DNA of 64,000 nt from Burkholderiales bacterium (GTDB lineage: Bacteria > Pseudomonadota > Gammaproteobacteria > Burkholderiales > SG8-41), in NCBI GenBank assembly GCA_019635015.1, contig JAHCAG010000003.1:1-64000 (forward strand). The letters are read 5' to 3'. Shown here in pieces: positions 1-7,184 of this stretch. Made by a program: the position numbers and the translations under genes. Each line of letters opens with the position of its first letter. Position 1 is the stretch's first letter. The notes under the pieces are model-generated. The model was given only the letters and a program-made list of their open reading frames with translations, had not been told where the DNA came from and ran no database searches.

Positions 1-65
1 TCGTCGCGGACGAAGCGCTGCAGGGCATCGAGCAGGAGGCTGAAGGATTCGGGATCGCGGATCAT
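1..65 (-). CDS. Acyl-CoA dehydrogenase family protein, N-terminal fragment
   Basis: Only the first 21 codons lie in the window; the rest is beyond the left edge. The minus strand reads ATG then M-I-R-D-P-E-S-F-S-L-L-L-D-A-L-Q-R-F-V-R-D. This resembles the N-terminal helix of acyl-CoA dehydrogenases, which often open with a D-P-E/T...L..L...V/L-R-x-F-V-R-E/D pattern. No strong Shine-Dalgarno sequence precedes the ATG. It follows the binding-protein gene on the same strand, so it could be the last member of that catabolic cluster. The family call rests on a very short stretch and is tentative. Confidence 0.5.
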   Translation of the reverse strand, partial: MIRDPESFSLLLDALQRFVRD

Positions 66-80
66 GGAAATTTCGTGGGA

Positions 81-173
81 GTGATTGGTAACTGGTAATT
101 GGTGAATAGTAACTGCTGGACCTGTGGGAAAATTTTTCTGACTAATTACCAATCACCAGTCACCAATTACTGC
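81..173. repeat. Imperfect inverted repeat of TGGTnATT-type units
   Basis: The left arm (about 81-117) is built of GGTAACTGGTAATTGGTGAA-like units. The right arm (141-173) carries the reverse-complementary TAATTACCAATCACCAGTCA-like units. Each arm is internally repetitive, with GGT/ACC recurring about every 7 bases. The right arm runs into the stop codon (167-169) of the binding-protein gene, so the transcript of that gene would end in this foldback. It could be a dispersed repeat unit or an RNA 3' structure. There is no GC-rich stem plus T-run, so it is not a classical terminator. Confidence 0.6.
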
Positions 174-1135
174 AGTTCCACCTGCGCGTCCCTGATCACC
201 TTCGCCCATTTCGCGATCTCGGACTGGATCAGCGTTGCGAATTCCGCAGGCGTGCCGCCCACCGGTTCGGCGCCGAGTTCGGAGACACGTTTGTTGATGT
301 CCGGCAGCTTGATGATGCGCGCGGTTTCGGCGGACAGTTTGGCGACGACGTCTTTCGGCGTGCCGGCCGGCGCCAGCAGGCCGAACCAGGCACCGGAGTC
401 GTAGCCGGGCACGCCGGCTTCGGCGATGCTCGGCAGTTCGGGCATCGCCGAGGAGCGTTTCGCGGTGCTGACTGCCAGTGCGCGCAGCTTGCCGGCCTTC
501 ACCTGCGGGATGTACGGCGGCATGTTGTCGATGGTGACCGCGATCTGTCCGCCCATCACGTCGGCGAGCACGCCGGCGCTGCCCTTGTACGGGATGTGCA
601 CGATGTTGGCGCCGGTCATGCTCTTGAACAGCTCCATCGACAGGTGCGCCGTGCTGCCGTTGCCGGGCGAGCCGTACGAAAGCTTGCCGGGACTGGCCTT
701 CACATGGGCGATGAACTCCCTGACGTTTTTCACCGGCAGCGCGTTGTTGACCACCATGATGTTGGGCACCATCGCGACCAGGCTCACCGGCGCAAAATCC
801 TTCACTGGATGCCAGCCCAGCTTGCGGTAAAGGCTGACATTGATGCCGTGGGTGCCGGCGGTACCCATGATCAGCGTATGCCCGTCGGCGGTCGCGCGCG
901 CTGCGACCTCGGTACCGATGTTGCCGGCGGCGCCGGCGCGGTTGTCGATGATCACCGGCTGGCCCCAGGTCTCGCTCATTTTCTGGCCGACGAGGCGCGC
1001 CAGGATATCAGTGGTGCCCGCCGGCGTGTAGGCGACGATGATGCGGACCGGTTTGGTCGGAAAGGGTGCAGCCGCGTGGGCGGCAAGGGCGGGAAGGGCA
1101 ACAAGGGCAGCCAGGAGTTGCGTCAGCAGTTTCAT
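167..1135 (-). CDS. Bug/TctC family tripartite tricarboxylate transporter substrate-binding protein
   Basis: A 322-residue periplasmic solute-binding protein. It has a clear Sec signal peptide (MKLLTQLLAALVALPALAAHA, cleavage near residue 22). The mature start F-P-T-K-P-V-R-I-I-V-A-Y-T-P-A-G-T-T-D is the hallmark of Bug/TctC proteins, whose G-G/T-x-x-D loop binds carboxylate ligands. The N-R-x-G-A-A-G-N-I-G-T block near residue 65 and the Y-G-S-P-G-N-G-S-T segment near 155 also fit. Length is typical. A strong GGAGGAGA ribosome site lies about 6 bases before the ATG. It is the last gene of a same-strand cluster with aconitase X, cupin and amidohydrolase genes. No TctA/TctB membrane genes are visible, which is common for orphan Bug proteins. 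The ligand cannot be read from sequence. Confidence 0.93.
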   Translation of the reverse strand: MKLLTQLLAALVALPALAAHAAAPFPTKPVRIIVAYTPAGTTDILARLVGQKMSETWGQPVIIDNRAGAAGNIGTEVAARATADGHTLIMGTAGTHGINVSLYRKLGWHPVKDFAPVSLVAMVPNIMVVNNALPVKNVREFIAHVKASPGKLSYGSPGNGSTAHLSMELFKSMTGANIVHIPYKGSAGVLADVMGGQIAVTIDNMPPYIPQVKAGKLRALAVSTAKRSSAMPELPSIAEAGVPGYDSGAWFGLLAPAGTPKDVVAKLSAETARIIKLPDINKRVSELGAEPVGGTPAEFATLIQSEIAKWAKVIRDAQVELQ

Positions 1136-1193
1136 CAGGTTCTCCTCCGGATGAACAGGGTTGGAACGGGCGGCAACCCGTGCCTGCTGCAGC

Positions 1194-1622
1194 TTACTCC
1201 GGATGGCCGCGGCGAAGCAGGGTCAGTGTTTTTTTACCGGGATCGACGCGCACGATGTCGCCGGTGCGGATGCGGTCGTACGGGCTTGCCGACCAGCCTT
1301 CGGTGATGGTGATGCCGGCGAACACCGCGCCCTGCACCATCACCGGGTTGGTGACGCCGAACACGAAGGCCTTGGGTGCGATGCCCTTGGCGCGGATATC
1401 GTAGAAGGCCCAGCCGGCAGCAATGCCGCCCTTGGCGCTGGGCGTGATCAGGATCTTGTCACGGATGTTATGGCCTTCCAGTGCATGGCCCGGGCGCGAG
1501 ATCAGGCCGCTCCAGCGGTCGAGGTCGTAACGCGGCGAGAAACCTTCGGTCGACACCAGCGCCTCGCCCTCGACCACGGGGCCGAAGGCGCGTTTCAGAC
1601 GGATCGGCTTCGCGCCTTTCAC
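1194..1622 (-). CDS. Aconitase X small subunit (DUF126 swivel domain)
   Basis: A 142-residue protein matching the DUF126/aconitase-swivel small subunit of heterodimeric (type II) aconitase X dehydratases. I chose the GTG start at 1622 because it overlaps the large-subunit stop as GTGA, the usual translational coupling for this pair; an in-frame ATG at 1658 would need a 40-base overlap. The fold pattern is recognisable: D-K-I-L-I-T-P near residue 56, A-P-K-A-F-V-F-G-V-T-N-P-V, then G-A-V-F-A-G-I-T. The loop after I-T-P reads S-A-K-G-G-I-A-A-G (about 62-70), where characterised members carry a Ser-rich G-S-x-x-G-S-type loop with a proposed catalytic serine. Known type II enzymes include cis-3-hydroxyproline dehydratase and archaeal phosphomevalonate dehydratase. 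The altered loop argues against transferring either substrate. Confidence 0.85.
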   Translation of the reverse strand: MKGAKPIRLKRAFGPVVEGEALVSTEGFSPRYDLDRWSGLISRPGHALEGHNIRDKILITPSAKGGIAAGWAFYDIRAKGIAPKAFVFGVTNPVMVQGAVFAGITITEGWSASPYDRIRTGDIVRVDPGKKTLTLLRRGHPE

Positions 1623-2863
1623 CGGACATCCCTGCCCGTGCAGGCAATGTCCACGCACTCGGCGGTGCGGCGCAGGATGGTGTTGAACTTGTGCGCGCCG
1701 ATGATGTTGGCCAGTTTCGCCGAATTGGTGACGAGGTTGCTCCAGCCTTCACGCACACGCATCTGCGGCAGATTCTGCAGAATATAGAAGCACACACCCT
1801 CGAGCACGATCGCGCCGGAATCCTCGATGGCCTTGAGATAACCCAGCTCTTTCGCCGCACTCTTCACCCCGTTGCTGGTGGTGATGAACAGGTGGCTGTC
1901 TTTCGCCACCTTGCGATCCTTCAGCAGCGCGGCGAGTTGTTTCATTTCGAGCAGCGACTGCTGCGGTCCCGAAAACACCACCAGGTTCAGTGGATTGTTC
2001 TGCTTGTCGTAGCCGGCATAGACCTTCTCGATGTCGCGCGTGGTCACCGTCATCACTTCCTTCGGTTTGCGTCCGCCAAAAGCCGCCTTCAGCGTCGGCG
2101 CCTCCGGCGTGACACCAACCATGTGGAACATGCCCATCGAGCCGTAACTGGCCAGCGCGGCGCCGAGCTGCTTCAGTTCATCCGCGGTCGGCGTGCGCTT
2201 CATGCCGCTGAACACCGGCACCGCGTAATAGTCCTGGTGTGAGGAACCGACGATCCTGCCGACTGCACCCCAGTCGGCGAGGTCATTGAGGTCGGCCTTC
2301 AGACGGACCTGGAAAGTGCCGCGGCGGTGTTCGTCGAGATGGAAGCCGTAGGCGGGCACGCGGCCGGTGAGCCCCGCCGCCAAAGCGGCGGGCCCGGCTT
2401 CGAAATTGGAACGCGCGCCGAACACCGAGTTGGCGTAGATCACGGTGCCGGTGTCCCCCCAGGCCACGTGTTCACCGAGATGCGGCTGGTAGATCGTCTG
2501 GTAATTGATGCAGGTGTCAGCGGTGATGACATCCATGCGCCGCAGGCAGGCAATGAGTTCCTTTTCCTTGCGCGCTTCGTCCTTGTCCTGCTTCAGCTGT
2601 TCGACGTGGGCAAAGTCGATGCAGCGCGCATTGGTGGTCGTCGGCTGCCGGCATTTCGCGCCGGACTGCGCAGCCCTTTCAAGAAAGGACTTGCCGGCGT
2701 CGCCCATGACCTCGATGTCACCCATCATGTGCACGTTCGACACCGGCACAAAACATTTTGCGCCGAAAAACCTGCCGACTTCCAGCTGCAGTTGCAGTGC
2801 TTCCTGCACTGCGCGGCCCTGCTCGCCGCGCAGCATTTTTTTCTCCTCTGCGGTCAGGCGCAT
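1619..2863 (-). CDS. Aconitase X large subunit (DUF521)
   Basis: A 414-residue large subunit of an aconitase X-type dehydratase. The N-terminus L-T-A-E-E-K-K-M-L-R-G-E-Q-G is a family signature and fixes the start. The central block G-D-T-G-T-V-I-Y-A-N-S-V-F-G-A-R-S-N-F-E-A-G-P (about 137-158) and Y-G-F-H-L are also characteristic. Cysteines at about 81, 118 and 358 sit where Fe-S ligands are expected (T-C-I-N-Y near 118, E-G-V-C-F-Y near 358); their ligand role is inferred from family architecture. The enzyme would dehydrate a hydroxy-carboxylate or hydroxy-imino-acid together with the small subunit encoded just downstream with a 4-base overlap. Neighbours (amidohydrolase, cupin, Bug protein) suggest uptake and breakdown of a carboxylated or cyclic amide compound. 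Confidence 0.92.
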   Translation of the reverse strand: MRLTAEEKKMLRGEQGRAVQEALQLQLEVGRFFGAKCFVPVSNVHMMGDIEVMGDAGKSFLERAAQSGAKCRQPTTTNARCIDFAHVEQLKQDKDEARKEKELIACLRRMDVITADTCINYQTIYQPHLGEHVAWGDTGTVIYANSVFGARSNFEAGPAALAAGLTGRVPAYGFHLDEHRRGTFQVRLKADLNDLADWGAVGRIVGSSHQDYYAVPVFSGMKRTPTADELKQLGAALASYGSMGMFHMVGVTPEAPTLKAAFGGRKPKEVMTVTTRDIEKVYAGYDKQNNPLNLVVFSGPQQSLLEMKQLAALLKDRKVAKDSHLFITTSNGVKSAAKELGYLKAIEDSGAIVLEGVCFYILQNLPQMRVREGWSNLVTNSAKLANIIGAHKFNTILRRTAECVDIACTGRDVR

Positions 2864-2898
2864 CGGAAGATTGTAATTATTTGTTTTTATTGATTATT

Positions 2899-3420
2899 TT
2901 AACGTCTTGCGGCAGTGCGCCGGGCACCCTTCTTCTTGGCCGCCTTCGCCGCCGGACCAAAGCCCTTCTCGTAATGCGGCCCGGTCATCGTGCCATCAAC
3001 GGCCATGCCGATGATGCCCTGTGACAGATCCTTGATGGCGAGGAAGATCACGTCTTCATCCCTGGTCGAAGCCACCAGGTTGTGCGGAGCATTGGCCGGG
3101 ATGTAGACCATGGTGCCGGCGGGGGCCTTGACCCGTTTGCCGTTCACCGATCCCACCAGCGTGCCGCGCAGCACGTAGTTCAGCTGCTCGTTCTTGTGCG
3201 AGTGCATGCGTGAACCCGTGCCGCGCGGTTTGTGGATATAGCCGACAAGAATGCGTTCACCCTCGACGACCCCGCCGTGCGAAGTCGAATAACCGGTGCC
3301 CGCAGGCACCTTCTTCAGCTTCGCCATGCGGAACTGGTACTGGCCGTTTCCGGCGCGGATGGCGCCTGCGGTCTTGGTTTTCGATGATGCTTTTTTTGCT
3401 GCCTTCTTCTTTGCTGCCAT
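2899..3420 (-). CDS. Cupin-domain protein with Lys/Ala-rich termini
   Basis: A 173-residue small cupin. The ATG at 3420 is chosen because a GGAGGGGG ribosome site lies 7 bases upstream; a longer reading frame to 3561 would overlap the amidohydrolase gene and lacks such a site. Cupin motif 1 is G-S-R-M-H-S-H-K-N-E-Q (His73, His75, Glu78), followed by L-R-G-T-L; motif 2 is P-A-G-T-M-V-Y-I-P-A-N-A-P-H (His113). This gives a usual 3-His/1-Glu metal site. The protein is flanked by basic tails: residues 1-19 are Lys/Ala/Ser-rich and residues 156-173 are Lys/Ala/Arg-rich, resembling histone H1-like tails. It lies 35 bases upstream of the aconitase X large-subunit gene. It might be a metal-dependent isomerase, lyase or oxygenase, or a sensor; the reaction is unknown. 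Confidence 0.85.
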   Translation of the reverse strand: MAAKKKAAKKASSKTKTAGAIRAGNGQYQFRMAKLKKVPAGTGYSTSHGGVVEGERILVGYIHKPRGTGSRMHSHKNEQLNYVLRGTLVGSVNGKRVKAPAGTMVYIPANAPHNLVASTRDEDVIFLAIKDLSQGIIGMAVDGTMTGPHYEKGFGPAAKAAKKKGARRTAARR

Positions 3421-3475
3421 GCTCAACCCCCTCCGGTTGTTCGGTTGGACTGCCGTATGGCAGCCTGATTCTGGA

Positions 3476-4825
3476 TTACAGGTAATCGATCTTCTTCCAG
3501 TCGCGCGGCGTGGCGCTGACCACGCTTTTATTGTGCCCGGGACGGCGGTCGGCATAGACACGGCCTTCCTTCATCACGATCTGGATGTTCTTCTTGTCCT
3601 GGAATACGCGGATGTCCTTCGACGGATCACCCTTGACGGCGATGATGTCGGCCAGTTTGCCGGCCTCAAGAGTGCCCAGTTCACGCTCCATCTTGATCGC
3701 GCGCGCAGCATTGCGCGTGGCGGTCAGGATGGCTTCCATGTTGGTCATGCCGAGTTTGGTGTAAATCTCCATCTCGCGGGCATTGGTGCCCATCTCGGGA
3801 TCGAAACCCATGTCGGTGCCGAGCGCGATGTTGACCCCGGCCTTGTGCATTTTCTGGAAGGTTTCGAAGCAGTAGGGCTGCAGCGCCTTCATCTTGTTCA
3901 GCACGAACTGCGATGTACCCTGGTCCTTGCGCGTCTCGATCGCGTGGTCGGTGCGATGGAGCAGCGTCGGCGTCATCCAGGTGCCGGCCTCGGCGATCAT
4001 GTCGATGGTTTCCTCCTCGTGGAACACCATGTGTTCGATGGTGTCGGCGCCGGCTTCGAGCGCCATGCGCTGACCGTTGGGCGTGAAGCAATGCACTGCG
4101 GCGACCTTGTGGAAGGCATGCGCCTCGTCGACGATGGCGTTGATCTCCTCCTGCGTCATGTTGCGGATGTCCGGTTCTTCCTTGTCGGTGCCGCCGCCGC
4201 CGGTGGCGCAGGTCTTGACGATGTCGCAGCCGGCCAGCAGGTTGGTGCGCGCAAGTTTGCGCAGCTCCCAGGGACCGTCGGCGGTCTGGAAGCCGTAACG
4301 CTGCGCCGCGCGCGGCTGGATCAGGTCAAGGTGCGAGCCGGTGATGGTGGTGAAACCGCCGATCAGCATGCGCGGGCCTTCAAGCACGCCGGCGTTGATC
4401 GAATCGCGGATCGCGCAGAGGTGGGCGGTGAGCAGTCCGCGGCCGGAATTGAGCCCGAGGTCGCGCAGCGTGGTGAAACCCATGTCGAAACAGAGCTGGG
4501 CATGGAACAGGCCGTACATCTGCTGCAGTTCCGGCGTGATCTCCCACTGCGCGACGCGGTAGTTGTGGAAGGTCAGGCAGTTGAACATCATCGTGTGCAG
4601 ATGGATGTCCATCAGCCCGGGCATCAGCGTTGCCGTGCCGCAATCGATGATTTCCGCTTTTGCCGGAATCTTGACCTTGCCCTTGACGCCGACCTGCTTG
4701 ATGCGCCGGCCTTCGAGCACGATGACCGGATCCTTCACCGGCTTGCCGCCGTTGCCGTCGATCAGCAGGCCGCCCTTGAGAACCTTGACGGCGCCTTTGG
4801 CTTCCGGGGGTTTGAATTCGAACAT
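3476..4825 (-). CDS. Metal-dependent amidohydrolase (imidazolonepropionase/prolidase-like)
   Basis: A 449-residue TIM-barrel amidohydrolase. Metal and catalytic residues are visible: D-I-H-L-H (His75, His77), D-I-V-K-T (Lys204, a candidate carboxylated lysine), A-A-V-H-C-F (His245), I-E-H-M-V-F (His265) and L-G-T-D-M-G-F (Asp338). The N-terminal beta-sandwich segment G-G-L-L-I-D-G-N-G and the C-terminal G-K-L-A-D-I-I-A-V-K-G-D-P are typical of this subfamily, which hydrolyses cyclic amides, imidazolones or dipeptides. The ATG at 4825 has GGAGGAG about 8 bases upstream; a GTG three codons earlier sits inside that ribosome site and is unlikely. It is the first gene of the catabolic cluster, directly behind a palindrome-rich promoter region. 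The substrate is unknown. Confidence 0.93.
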   Translation of the reverse strand: MFEFKPPEAKGAVKVLKGGLLIDGNGGKPVKDPVIVLEGRRIKQVGVKGKVKIPAKAEIIDCGTATLMPGLMDIHLHTMMFNCLTFHNYRVAQWEITPELQQMYGLFHAQLCFDMGFTTLRDLGLNSGRGLLTAHLCAIRDSINAGVLEGPRMLIGGFTTITGSHLDLIQPRAAQRYGFQTADGPWELRKLARTNLLAGCDIVKTCATGGGGTDKEEPDIRNMTQEEINAIVDEAHAFHKVAAVHCFTPNGQRMALEAGADTIEHMVFHEEETIDMIAEAGTWMTPTLLHRTDHAIETRKDQGTSQFVLNKMKALQPYCFETFQKMHKAGVNIALGTDMGFDPEMGTNAREMEIYTKLGMTNMEAILTATRNAARAIKMERELGTLEAGKLADIIAVKGDPSKDIRVFQDKKNIQIVMKEGRVYADRRPGHNKSVVSATPRDWKKIDYL

Positions 4826-4853
4826 CAGTAACACTCCTCCGCGTTGCTATGGA

Positions 4854-4920
4854 CTGCAATTGCAGCAGCGAGACTGCAAAATTTGCAGAATGCAAGCGTT
4901 TGCAGCGAAGCTTCGAAGCT
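4854..4920. promoter_or_regulatory. Array of palindromes, candidate operators for the amidohydrolase cluster
   Basis: Four palindromic elements lie between the candidate -10 and the first gene. CTGCAATTGCAG (4854-4865) and CTGCAAAATTTGCAG (4874-4888) are perfect dyads, the latter around a central base. TGCAAGCGTTTGCA (4891-4904) is near-perfect and has the central CG typical of LacI-family operators. AGCTTCGAAGCT (4909-4920) is a perfect dyad. The first three share TGCAA half-sites with different spacings. Their position at or just downstream of the predicted start of transcription would suit repressor binding. No regulator gene is in the window, so the binding protein is unknown. Confidence 0.5.
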
Positions 4921-4944
4921 AAATAATCACCTTGCCCTTGTCAA
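4916..4944 (-). promoter_or_regulatory. Candidate sigma-70 promoter for the amidohydrolase/aconitase X cluster
   Basis: On the minus strand a perfect -35 TTGACA (plus-strand 4939-4944) is followed after 17 bases by TAGCTT (4916-4921), a weak -10. Transcription would start near 4909, inside the palindrome array, and run into the amidohydrolase gene. The -35 lies in a near-palindrome around 4931-4948 (TTGCC...GGCAA arms). The weak -10 makes this tentative. Confidence 0.4.
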
Positions 4945-4962
4945 GGCAAAGTCCGCGTTGAA

Positions 4963-6036
4963 TCAATGCATCTTGGTCATTGCCGCGAGGAATCGCGCGT
5001 AGGCTTGGGGATCGGGCTTCGGGACCACGCTGGCCGGCACTTGCGATTGCCAGCCGAGCACGTCCAGCGTGCTTTCAACCGCCTCACGCGTCATGTTGCG
5101 GGTGATGAACACCAGCCGCGATCGGCGCTCGTCATCAGGCCAGCGCTCCAGGGTCACCGGTTCGTGGATCAGCGTCTGCACGGCATGCACGGCCACCGGT
5201 TCACCCTCGACGTTGAGCAGTCCTTTCACCCGCAGCAATTCGGCACCGCGCAATGAGGCCAGCGCGGTCAGCCAGGCCGTCAGTCCGGCACGGGTCACCG
5301 GTGCATCAAGCATCAGGCTGTAGGAACGGATGCCGGCATCGTGCGCCCCGGCGGCCTGCTGCGTTTCCACGCGGCGGTATTCGCTTTCGCGCAACCAGCG
5401 GGCCACATCGGCCTCGCGCGACTCCGGCGCAATCGAGGCGCCGAACAGCAGCGCAGGCGCCACTGCGCCGCGGCTGGCAGTGGTCACTTCGGCGGCGGGA
5501 TTCAGCATGGCCAGCCGTTCACGCAATACGGCAACGTTCGCCGGATCGGCGATGTCGGTCTTGGTGATCAGCAGCCGGTCAGCCACCGCGGCTTGTTTGC
5601 GCGATTCGGGCTGCTGGTCGAGCTGGGCGGCGCCGTTGACGGCGTCAACCAGCGTGATCACGCTGTCGAGCCGGTACTGCGGCGCAAGTTTTTCGTCGAT
5701 GACCACCGTCTGCACTATCGGCACCGGGTCGGCCAGCCCGGTGGTCTCGATCAGCACGCGGTCGAAAGGCGGCAGGTCGCCCTGGCGGCGCTGCTTGTCG
5801 AGATCGCGCAGCGTGTTGACGAGGTCACCGCGCACCGTGCAGCAGATACAGCCGCTCGCCAGCAGCACGGTGTTTTCATTGGGCGTGGCGATCAGCAGGT
5901 GGTCGAGCCCGATTTCGCCGAACTCGTTGATGATCACTGCGGCGCCGGCCATTGCAGGATCCTGCAACAGCCGGTTGAGCAGCGTGGTTTTGCCGCTGCC
6001 GAGGAATCCAGTGATGATCGAGACCGGCAGCCGCAT
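4963..6036 (-). CDS. CobW/COG0523 family metal-chaperone GTPase
   Basis: A 357-residue G3E-family GTPase. The P-loop is G-F-L-G-S-G-K-T-T (residues 10-18). The family-defining metal motif G-C-I-C-C is at 62-66. The Walker B/switch region is I-E-T-T-G-L-A-D-P and a guanine-specificity motif T-K-T-D lies near 160. The C-terminal CobW-C domain occupies about 250-357. COG0523 proteins load zinc or other metals into client enzymes, or insert cobalt into cobalamin precursors (CobW). No cobalamin genes are nearby, so a general metallochaperone role is more likely. It is separated from fba by a 60-base A/T-rich gap, and I see no clear Zur-type operator there. Confidence 0.92.
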   Translation of the reverse strand: MRLPVSIITGFLGSGKTTLLNRLLQDPAMAGAAVIINEFGEIGLDHLLIATPNENTVLLASGCICCTVRGDLVNTLRDLDKQRRQGDLPPFDRVLIETTGLADPVPIVQTVVIDEKLAPQYRLDSVITLVDAVNGAAQLDQQPESRKQAAVADRLLITKTDIADPANVAVLRERLAMLNPAAEVTTASRGAVAPALLFGASIAPESREADVARWLRESEYRRVETQQAAGAHDAGIRSYSLMLDAPVTRAGLTAWLTALASLRGAELLRVKGLLNVEGEPVAVHAVQTLIHEPVTLERWPDDERRSRLVFITRNMTREAVESTLDVLGWQSQVPASVVPKPDPQAYARFLAAMTKMH

Positions 6037-6061
6037 TTGAGGGTAAGCGCTAACTGATTTT

Positions 6062-6087
6062 ATATAAATAATTGATTTTATTTATAT
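6062..6087. repeat. A/T-only perfect inverted repeat
   Basis: ATATAAATAA (6062-6071) and TTATTTATAT (6078-6087) are exact inverted copies around the loop TTGATT. The whole 6037-6096 gap between fba and the COG0523 gene is strikingly A/T-rich for this chromosome. There is no G/C stem, so it is not a normal terminator. It could hold the COG0523 gene promoter (TATATAAAA-like -10 on the minus strand) or a protein-binding dyad. Confidence 0.6.
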
Positions 6088-6096
6088 TTTTATGAA

Positions 6097-7122
6097 TCAG
6101 CCCTTGCGCTCAAGGTCCGCCGAATAACGACCGAGGGCAGCCAGGCCGTTCATTTTCGAACGATGCGCCAGTGCCGCCTGCGCCGCCGGCACGTTCGCCG
6201 CCTGGCCCTTCCAGGCCTTCAGCGACGGCTGCTGCAGCGCGCGGCCGTAGGAGAAGGACAGCGGCCAGGGCAGATTGCCCTTGAACTGGACGTTCATCGA
6301 GTTGAGATGGGCCGTGGCCACTTCGTCGCTCTGGCCACCGGACAGGAACACGATGCCGGCAACGGCCGCCGGCACGGTACGCTTGAGTGTGCGCACGGTG
6401 CGCGCGGCAACTTCATCGACCGGCGCCTGTTTCGCGCATTTCTTGCCGGAGATCACCATTGAGGGTTTCAGCACGCTGTGCTCGAGCACGACGCGGTGCA
6501 GGTACAACGCCTCGTAAACCGCATTGAGTGTCCACTCGGTCACTTCCTCGCAGCGGTCGATCGTGTGGTCGCCGTCCATCAGCACTTCGGGTTCGACGAT
6601 GGGCACCAGTCCCGCCTCCTGGCAGATCGCGGCATAACGCGCCAGCGCGTGGGCATTGGCGGCAATGCTGGTGGAGGTCGGGATATCGCGACCGATGTCG
6701 ATCACGGCGCGCCATTTGGCGAACTTGGCGCCCAGCTTCACGTACTCGGCGCAGCGCTTCGGCAGGTTGTCGAGACCTTCGGTGACGGTTTCTCCGGGAC
6801 AGAAGGCCAGCGGCTTGGCGCCGGCATCGACCTTGATGCCGGGCAGCACCCCGGCCTTGTTCAGCACCTCGACGAAGGGGGTGCCGTCGGCGGCTTTCTG
6901 GCGCAGCGTTTCGTCGTAGAGGATGACACCGCTGATGTGTTCGCCCAGACCACGGGTGGCAAACAGCATGTCACGGTAGGCGCGGCGGTTTTCTTCCGTA
7001 TTTTCGACCTGGATGCCGTCGAAACGTTTGCCGATGGTGCCGGTGCTCTCGTCGGCAGCGAGGATGCCTTTGCCGGGGGCGACCATTGCCTGGGCAATGG
7101 CGGCCAGATCGTTTGCTGACAT
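6097..7122 (-). CDS. fba: Fructose-bisphosphate aldolase, class I
   Basis: A 341-residue class I (Schiff-base) aldolase of the eukaryote-like type. It cleaves fructose 1,6-bisphosphate to dihydroxyacetone phosphate and glyceraldehyde 3-phosphate without a metal. Signatures are G-K-G-I-L-A-A-D-E-S-T-G-T-I-G-K-R (17-33), V-D-A-G near 98, the K-W-R-A-V-I segment near 136-141, E-P-E-V near 177-180, and the Schiff-base lysine in V-L-K-P-S-M-V (Lys219), followed by G-G-Q-S. It is the last gene of the tkt-gap-pgk-pyk-fba operon, 62 bases after pyk. Many betaproteobacterial clusters of this kind carry a class II, zinc-dependent aldolase at this position, so the class I enzyme is a notable variation. 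Confidence 0.96.
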   Translation of the reverse strand: MSANDLAAIAQAMVAPGKGILAADESTGTIGKRFDGIQVENTEENRRAYRDMLFATRGLGEHISGVILYDETLRQKAADGTPFVEVLNKAGVLPGIKVDAGAKPLAFCPGETVTEGLDNLPKRCAEYVKLGAKFAKWRAVIDIGRDIPTSTSIAANAHALARYAAICQEAGLVPIVEPEVLMDGDHTIDRCEEVTEWTLNAVYEALYLHRVVLEHSVLKPSMVISGKKCAKQAPVDEVAARTVRTLKRTVPAAVAGIVFLSGGQSDEVATAHLNSMNVQFKGNLPWPLSFSYGRALQQPSLKAWKGQAANVPAAQAALAHRSKMNGLAALGRYSADLERKG

Positions 7123-7184
7123 GGAATGACTCCTGCGGTTCGGGGGTTGCTGAATGTGGGGCAGTATTTTATTACAGGGGGCGA

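Noticed and set aside
3296..4831. Plus-strand 511-codon frame opposite the amidohydrolase gene
   Set aside because: Antisense shadow; the minus strand has all amidohydrolase motifs and a good ribosome site.
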